This document shows positions 47,301 through 56,300 of a stretch of 64,000 bases of DNA, piece after piece. The translations under genes were made by a program, and so were the position numbers. The notes beneath the pieces are model-generated. The model ran no database searches and had not been told where the DNA came from. It saw nothing but the letters and a program-made list of their open reading frames with translations. The stretch's first letter is position 1; each line of letters begins with the position of its first letter. Source of the DNA: Deroplatys truncata (Eukaryota > Arthropoda > Insecta > Mantodea > Mantidae); the NCBI GenBank assembly GCA_030765065.1, contig CM060989.1, forward strand, positions 39,733,501 to 39,797,500, given 5' to 3'.

Positions 47301-50300
47301 GTGTATGTTCCTGTCTGCCTCCGAAATTTTATACATGCCTCTAACCGATATTACATATGCTTCTACAATTAATCTTAAAGTGATATAAGAATACCATTAT
47401 TATCTATCAAAATTATTTGCTTCTGCACATATGAGGTTTGTTCAAAAAATTCCAGAACTTTGTCCACAACATTTTTCTATGCTTAACTTTTACTTATTGT
47501 GCATGGTCTCCTTCAAAATACTCTCCTCCACAATTGATACACCACTCCCAATGCTGTTTCCATTTCTGGAAGAAGTCTAGGTACATCTCTGTCTGGATCG
47601 CGTGAAGCTCTGTCTGCGAATTTTCTTTTATCTTGTCTATCGTCGCAAATATTCGTCCTTTCAGCGGGGTTTTCAACCTTGGAAATAAAAAAAAAATTCT
47701 GCAGAGGCCAGGTCTGGAGAGTACGGAGGATGAGGCAGCACAATGATATCGTTTTTTGTGCAATAGTCACGCACCAACAGGGATGAATGTGCGGGTGCGT
47801 TATCGTGATGCAAGAGCCATGAATTTTCTCGCCACATTTCAGGCCGTTTCCTTCTCACATTTTCTCGCAGGCGTTGCAACATGTCCCAATAGTCAGTCTT
47901 TGATTGGCACACACAATTTTGTTGACGTTCCTGACATGAGCATTGTTGGTAGACGTCGAAGGGTGTCCTGAATGAGGGTCATCTTTAACTTCCATCTGGC
48001 CATTTTTAAACTTCATGAACAATTCGTAACCCCAAGTACAGCTTAAGCACTCATAACTGTAGGCTTCTTGCATCATTTGGTGTGTCTCTGTAAAGGTTTT
48101 ATTGAGTTTCACGCAAAATTTAATGCAGATGCGTTGCTCCTCTAACTCTGCCATCTCGATATTTGCAAACTGTGCGACACAACATTCTACTCAATACAGC
48201 ACTGAACAATAACTAACAGACATAGAATAATGAAACTTCCACCAGTTACACATTAAACACAGGCATGCACAGGGATCCCAACTGCATTTCACTCCAACAC
48301 TCCATTGGTGCAAAATTACGAATGTTCCAGAATTTTTTGAACAGACCTGTAATGTACAGTTTCAATTCTCACTACTTACAGCACCACAGGCAGTGGCCAC
48401 TGATGATACATGGAATGAAATGATTATTGGGAAAGAAAATTTGGGAAGAAAATGTTACAGGCCCAAGTTTAGGGTTATCTCCTCAGCATTTGCTAGTTTA
48501 TGAGAACTGAGGAAAATTTGGAAAAAAAGAAAAAAAAAAAGAAAAAAGCATTTGTCAGCAATGGAGGCCTTGGCAGGATCTGAAATGCAAATCCTCACAT
48601 TTTGTTTCTTAAATAGTAATGACACGTGGTGAGGATGATGATGGAGAATAACAATAATTATGATAATTCCATCAAGGTGAAAAATGTGTGTAAAAGTATG
48701 ATCTGAATAGATTTAGTATGCCAAAATAATTACTTATGACAAAGAAGCATAACAAAATTAGCTCAAGTGGATGCATATGCATCTGCATGCAACATGCAAA
48801 GCATACTATAAAATTAAATATGCATATTCAGGTACTTTTTGTTTAAGCTCACCTTATAATGTACCCTGAGACCAATGATTTGAGCCAGAAATGATCTTGT
48901 GAATCTTGCACGAACCAACTGCCTATAGGAACCACCAAGAGCAGATTCATAAAGACATTTTCCTACTACCTTGCCAGCAAACTCGTAATGTTTTAACTTC
49001 AGATGACTAGGCCGATGTGGATTTGGATGAACAAGAGCTTGCTGGCTATCCGAGAAACTTGTGAATAGAGCATTACGAGCATCAAACAATGCTGCACAAG
49101 TCAATTCAAACCATTCCCTGCGGACACCGCCCCAATCCAAACCTAGAAAACAATTAATTCATATTTTGTCTCACTAGTAGCAGTAGATTTATTTCCATAT
49201 TTCTTTAATACAATATTACAAACATAACATGCATTTAAAAATTTAAAAATCTAGCGTGTTTATACATTAGCTCTCCTGCACTTTAACGCCTAGGTTGTAT
49301 GTATGGGATAAAGCTACTATACCATCTCTGCACTTTTCAAGCTGTAACTATTTCATTCTCTTGCCATTTTTCTTAGGCTCCTTGTCCGCTTATCTCTTAC
49401 ATTTCCTAAAAATTTTCCCACCATTTTAATCGTTTCTGCACTTGGGCTTGCCAGCATTTTAACCGCTATTATTTCTTTGTTTAAAATTATCCCATTTTTT
49501 GTTCCATATATCATCTCTTCTTCTTATTCTTTCTCTGTTTAACCTCCTCGTATGTAAGACTTACACCCCCCAGGACTTACAGGCGGGTGCCTGGGGTCAG
49601 AGGCCCATCGAGGAGCAGACACTCATGGATCAAACAGAATATCCAGGATGGGTGGAAGGGGAGGAAGGAAGTAGATGAAACGAAATGATGGTGAAATTGA
49701 TGTAAGGAAAGGCGATGATGGAGCAGTTGGTGGAATGAATGGCAGGGAAACCGGAGAACCCAGAGAAAACCCGCCCAGATGCCGCTTTGTCCACCACAAA
49801 TCCCACATGCGGGTCCCTGGGATTGAACCCGGGCCACCTCGGTGAGAGGCGAGCGGTCTAACCACTCGGCCATGGCACCGCCTCATATATCATCTCTCCA
49901 TTTTTTAACCTTTTCAGATTCTATTAAGCAATGGAAAATACTACCCAATTTTTCACACATAAATACATCTCCCTGAGCAAATAATTTCTATTCTTTTTAA
50001 AAATAGTACTCCTGTGCACATCCAAGCAAGACCTATTCTTTTAGACTGATCACATATGTCTCCATACTTCTTTCTCATTGGTCTGGGTGGCTCAGTTGAT
50101 TAGGCACTGGCCTTCTGATTCCAAGGTCGCAGGTTGCAAACCGGCCCAGACCAATGATTTTTAAGTGGCACTGATATGATCCTGGCAATTGACAGCGTCG
50201 TAACAAACAAAATATTTTTTATACTTATCTCTCCCCCAATTTCTTTTAACTGTTTTATACAAAGTCTACAAACTTGTATCCTCAAAACTAACCCATATCT

Positions 50301-53300
50301 CTTGTTTCTCTATGTCTTCCATCCTGACCCTCACTTCATTCCAAAATTCATTGTTACTGTTTTTATCTAACAGCCAAATGTTCCTCAGGCTTTCTTCTAC
50401 ACATTTCCTATCTTCCCAACCAACTCTCTCTTCCTATTACATCTTTTTGGAACTCTATGCATACTCCCAATTATTCGGGATAATCACCAAGAATAGGTTG
50501 CTGGATAATGCAAAAAAAAAGGATAATATGAAAGTTGATTATTACTTATACTTAGGGCATGTAGTATATGCCCTACTTTTAAATCTATATTCCTGTAATG
50601 CACATTAACTCCTTAATTCTGGAATTATTTTGCTACATATGCCTTCTTCCTCTAATTCCTAAACCGGCTTTCATATCCCTTTCACAGGCACCAAAACCAA
50701 AGTGATTTGAATAGTGTGAGCATTAAGGCAAAAAGAAATGGACTGGCCATCCAATCAAAGCCAAATGTAGTGAGTTTGAATCCCAGCAACTGCAGTCAAA
50801 TGTGCCTGTGGTAAAAGATGGGGAGGATCCAAGTAAAGTAACTGGTGTGATAGCACACTTGGAGCTGACAGGGTTACTTTTGACTGCTGTTGCAGGCTTT
50901 TGATGTTTGCTTCTTACTCTTTAAAACAAACTACAATTTTACTAAAAGATTTTAATAATTTACAATATAAAACAGTTATAAATACTTGTATTTTATTGAT
51001 GAACGTTAATATAATATGACATTAAAAGTAAAGCCATTTAAAAAATCTAAAACCTTAACAAAACACCTTTGTGTTAAAATATGCTACACCAGACAGAGGG
51101 GTGAACTTCAGAAGTGCTTAAAAGCTACATTTACTTTCTAAAAATCTTGTTCTTTTTCTTTATTTGTATGTAAAACTCCAAGTGGCCCATATTTACTCTT
51201 TTTAGGGATTATCATACATCTTTTTATGATTCACTTTACCTTGTTCCCCTTGGAATGTAATTTCAAAATTTCTGCACCAGTCACTCACAGAGAACCCTTT
51301 TGTGGCCTTCATTGACTGTAAGATAAAAAGCAATTATTTTATAATGCTAACCCCATAATTCACAATGCACTAAGATTTTCTAACTACAAGATTAGTTAAA
51401 ATCCTGCACCACCTAAACACATAATTCAAGAAACATAAAACAATGTGTGTTGGGATAGCCATACACTGAGAATTCAAAAATTGTATTCCCAACTTTTTTG
51501 GATTACTAGTTTAAATGGCAGTTAACTCCAACTCTCTTTTTTTTAAATTGAAACCCAATATATTTTTTTATACTTTTTTCCTAATAAATAAAGATAAAAC
51601 AATCTCATTATTCTTTTGGGGTTGTCAAAAATAAAAGGGCGCTAATAACCCTAGCAGTTGATCGCCCTTAAGCCCTATCATATCATCATCAAAAATCAAA
51701 TCTGATGGGAATAATATTAATTCAGTTTCAGAGGCGAAATTCTTGGGCATAACTCTAAATCAGAACTTAAAATGGATTCATCATATTGAACCCTTGGCAA
51801 AGTATGTTTACCCTAAGGCATATTAGAGCAGTAGTAAACATTTAAATATTATGGATATTTTACTATGAACACTTGCATTATGGTACAGTGTTCTGGGAAT
51901 TTCCTGTCAAGTAAAAGTAATATTTACAATTCAAAAAAGAACCATTCATCTAATTAGGAATATAAATTGTAGAACAAGTGGAGGAATGTTTTCAAGAAAT
52001 TAAAAATACTACCATTATCCTGTATAAATATCTTTAAATTGTTGAATTAAGTTAAAGCCAATCTGCACCAGTTCAATAAAATATTCCAGATACACTCAGA
52101 TAATACACATAACAAAAATAGTTTACATAGATATACACATAAATCCAAACTTTTTGAAGAAAGCTTTAAACGCACTTGATTAATAATTTGCAATAAATTA
52201 CCCCTAGCCTTCAGAAACAGTGAAGTCAAAAGCTTTAAGATTCAACTGAAAAAATTCTGCTACAGCATTGTTTTTATACACTGGAAGAATTTATGGAAAG
52301 CAACAATATGTTGTAAACATTAATTCTAATACTGGAAAGGTAGAATCAGATGACTGAAAAATTCAATGCCATAGCTGGATTTGAACCACGGATCTCCTGG
52401 TCTCTGGTTGCTCTAACCACTGAGCTACCATGGCAACACGACATTAAATTCTCCAACTGATTCACATTTTTTCCGGTAAACCACAAGGAGATCTCAAATT
52501 GTATTGAGATGTCATACCCCAATGGCGACTTACATTCTTTGTAAGTACTTTAAGTCCCGGGCTTTACAGTTACAACCACTATTAGGTCAATTGATGGAAT
52601 TAATTGTTCTTTCACACAAGCCATGTGTTGGACAGGGTTGGAAAGGTAGAATCAGATGACTGAAAAATTCAATGCCATAGATAATTTAATGTCGTGTAGG
52701 TAAGTTGCCATGGTAGCTCAGTGGTTAGAGCAACCGGACGGAGACCAGGAGATCCGTGGTTCAAATCCCGGCTATGGCATTGAATTTTTCAGTCATCTGA
52801 TTCTACCTTTCCAACCCTATCCAACACACGGCTTGTGTGAAAGAACAATTAATTCCATCAATTGTAATACTGTCTTTAGGTTTTTAATTCAATAACTGGT
52901 AAACATTGCCGAATACTGTAAACATTTTATATGAAGAATATTTTGCATCTAGTCTGTTTATGATATAATTGTTAATTTGAAATTTGACAGCTGTAAGCTC
53001 ACATCTTATATCATAAATATTTTATTGACATGTCTAATAACAATGTATATTGTTTACAAAGGATGAAAATGAATGAATAATGCTCATTAAGAGCTTTTTA
53101 TAAAGTACCCATGCTGAATACTTTTGTACAAACTCATTGTTGCTAAATCAAGAAAACAGAAAAGAGTATTGAATAATAAAATACTCCTTCTTTTAATAAA
53201 AATAACACACAGCTAGCTCACCTTCTAAATTATGTTTTTGAACTGGTAACCCTACGCTGCTTGACAATGTGCCAGTCATATAAACCATAAGGAATAACAT

Positions 53301-56300
53301 AACCAGGTTTAGAAATATCTTGCACCACTTCTATTATTCAATGTTCAAGATCTTCTCAGTATAATATTGCGTTCAAATGGACGCACAAAAAGAAGCCCAA
53401 AGGTGACAAATCTGGGAATCTTGTTGGCCACTTTTTGTGATCTCTCCTACCAGTCCATTATTGTGGAAAAACCTGATTTAAGTGCTGATAAACATTTTGT
53501 GCACAGTGAACTGGAGCTCCATCTTGTTGGAAACAGGTACCTCTGGGTAGCCAATGGTTGACTAGATGTGGAAACATGTTTGCGATGCCTTACTACTTTA
53601 TTTCAAAGAAAATCTAAGTATCTATTAATGAGTAGCATTTCTCTAAAGGAAAAATGACCAAAAGTATCTAGTGTGAGTATTTTTTTAAAAGCTAATCAGC
53701 ATTATTGAAAATATAAAAATTCTTTTGAGTACTCCATTTAAATTATGAGATGTGACAATTAAAGGGAATTAAATACTCAAACGACATAGTTATGACATCT
53801 ATTACATATTTTAATAAGTATCCATTTTCTATGAATACTTATTTATATCCATTTTTTTAATTATTATATGTATAATTAATTGAAATCAATTATACTTTTT
53901 AGAGGCCTTAGTCCGGTCTTGGCAAGATTTTAATATAGAGTCAACTGAAAAATTCAATGCCACAGCTGGGATCTGAACACGGTTCTCCTGCTCTCCATTG
54001 AGCTACTGTGAAACATGCTGGTGGGTCTATGGATTCCCCAATTGACACGAGTTGTTTCTCAGATATTAAAAATAATATTAAAATATAATAATATTAAAAA
54101 AAACAAGCAAACCTTAAGAAACCATAAGCACCCAGTATTAAAGTACATGCGATGGCAGGTTGCCACTGAGATTGTCATCTCTAATGAAAGACTTGGTAGT
54201 CTATCTGGGAAACAACTTTAGTCAATTGGGGAATTCAATGTCCCACCTGCATGTTGTCACAGTAGCTCAATGGTTAGAGCAACCACACGAAGAGTGGGAG
54301 AACTGTGTTTAAATCCTGGCTGTGGCATTGAATTTTTCAGTTAATTCTATATTTTAAAAAAAATGATATCCAAGTTATTATTAATTAATTATTTTGCAAA
54401 TCGCTTGTATGTATTCGCATCTTAATTATAAAGTGCACTGTGTTTTTACACCCTTCTTCATATAAGACATAGTCACTATATCAATAAAAATCCTTAGCAT
54501 GGCTTCCTTTGGAAGGGAAGTAAAGCCAGCGGTCCTGTGTCATACATTTACGGCATGTAAAAGAACCCCAAGCCTGATAAAGAGCCTCTAAGCAAAATAT
54601 GTGATCTTTCACGCCCATCATAGAATGGGACGCTAAGGACCACAGCAGTGTCCATAAATAAAACTCAATTTTAATTTTGTCACTATATCAAGACATATTC
54701 AATTTGTTTCATATCAATGGAGGACAAACTATTTATTGGTTTTGTTATTCCATAAAACTATGACTATGTAAACAGGTATCTAAGAGAAAGTAAACTTTCT
54801 TCACTTTGCATTAATCACGCATACGCAACCGAGATGTTTTAAAGTATGGAGATATTTACAACTGAAAGATGGCAACACAAATGCTAAGATTGCATAACAA
54901 TTTGAAAATTGAGAAGCTAGTAATAGTGATGTTCATAATTTAAAATAGAGAGTTGGAGCTTGTTACACTACATCACTAAAAGGTTCTTACTTTGAACGTG
55001 TTTTGGGACAACGTTTGCTCCCATTGTCAGCTTGTTTCCAACTGTTTTTGCTGGTTACTGTCTGGGGGATGTATGTGATTAGTGGTGTTCTTATCCCCAA
55101 CGATAAGTCAGCTGGTATATATTAAATAGTTTGTAATGACTATAACTTGGTATACATAGGAAGAACCAAAAGAAATCTTGAAATAAGATTTAAAGATCAA
55201 ACGAGATGCATTTACCAAAAACAGATGGATAAATCAGCCGTAGCACATCATTTCTGGTTTTCAAACCATGAAATCACTCCAAACATAAAACTCTTAAAAC
55301 CGATCAACAACAGCAATGAAATGGACATCTGGGAAAAAATACATATTGTAAAACACAGGAATCGCCAAATGAATTTTGAAATACCGCCACCCAGTAGCCT
55401 TTGGAAGCTCATCAACCCCACACCAGAGAACACCACTAACCATATACATCCCCAAGACAGTAACTGGCAAAATCAATTGAAAACAAGCTGACGATGGGAG
55501 CAAACCGTTCTCCCAAAATGCATTCAAAGTAAGTACCTTTTAGTGATGTAGTGTAACAACCTCCAACTCTCTTTATTTTAAAATAAAATAGCATAATGAT
55601 AATTGTTCAGTACATTAAATCATAATTGTGTTTGAAATATTAAATAAAAAATTTATATTTGTTACCAACAACTTGAGGTTTCTTAAAATCCAACATAGTA
55701 AATGTTGTTCAATGCTCAGTCACATAGCTGTGCACAAATTATTAAAATTTATTAAAACTAATATCTTCAGAATCAACATTTCAAAGAACGTCCCTCAAAA
55801 GGTGACCGGCATGTGAGGCTTCTATCATTAACACTTCTAAATCTAAATCCACTTCAATTGTTGCATAATGTATGAGGCTTTCTCCTACACTTCTAAATCC
55901 ACTTCAGAGAGTTGGAGTTACTTTCAGTGAACTGGAAGTCCAAAAGGTTGGTAACAAAATTTTTGAATTCTCAATACATGGTTATCCCCATATACCAAAT
56001 TTCATATCATGGAGCCACATGCTTCAAAAGTTATTTAGGTGATGCACAACTTCTAACCAACTCTGTATAATAATGACTATTTGGTATATCAAGAAAACAG
56101 GACCTGAAATGCAGAGAGTAAGCAGATAAATTTATGACAAAACTGATATAATTTTGAATAGTTTTGATTTTCAACTACTGTCTTTGCAAAACATTGGCAC
56201 ATTAGATAAAACTTACTAAACAATCAAAATTCTTGGTCAGTGAACAGTGGCAAAGAAAATTCATAGAGTTAGGTGTAATTTAAATATACAGGGTTATTCA

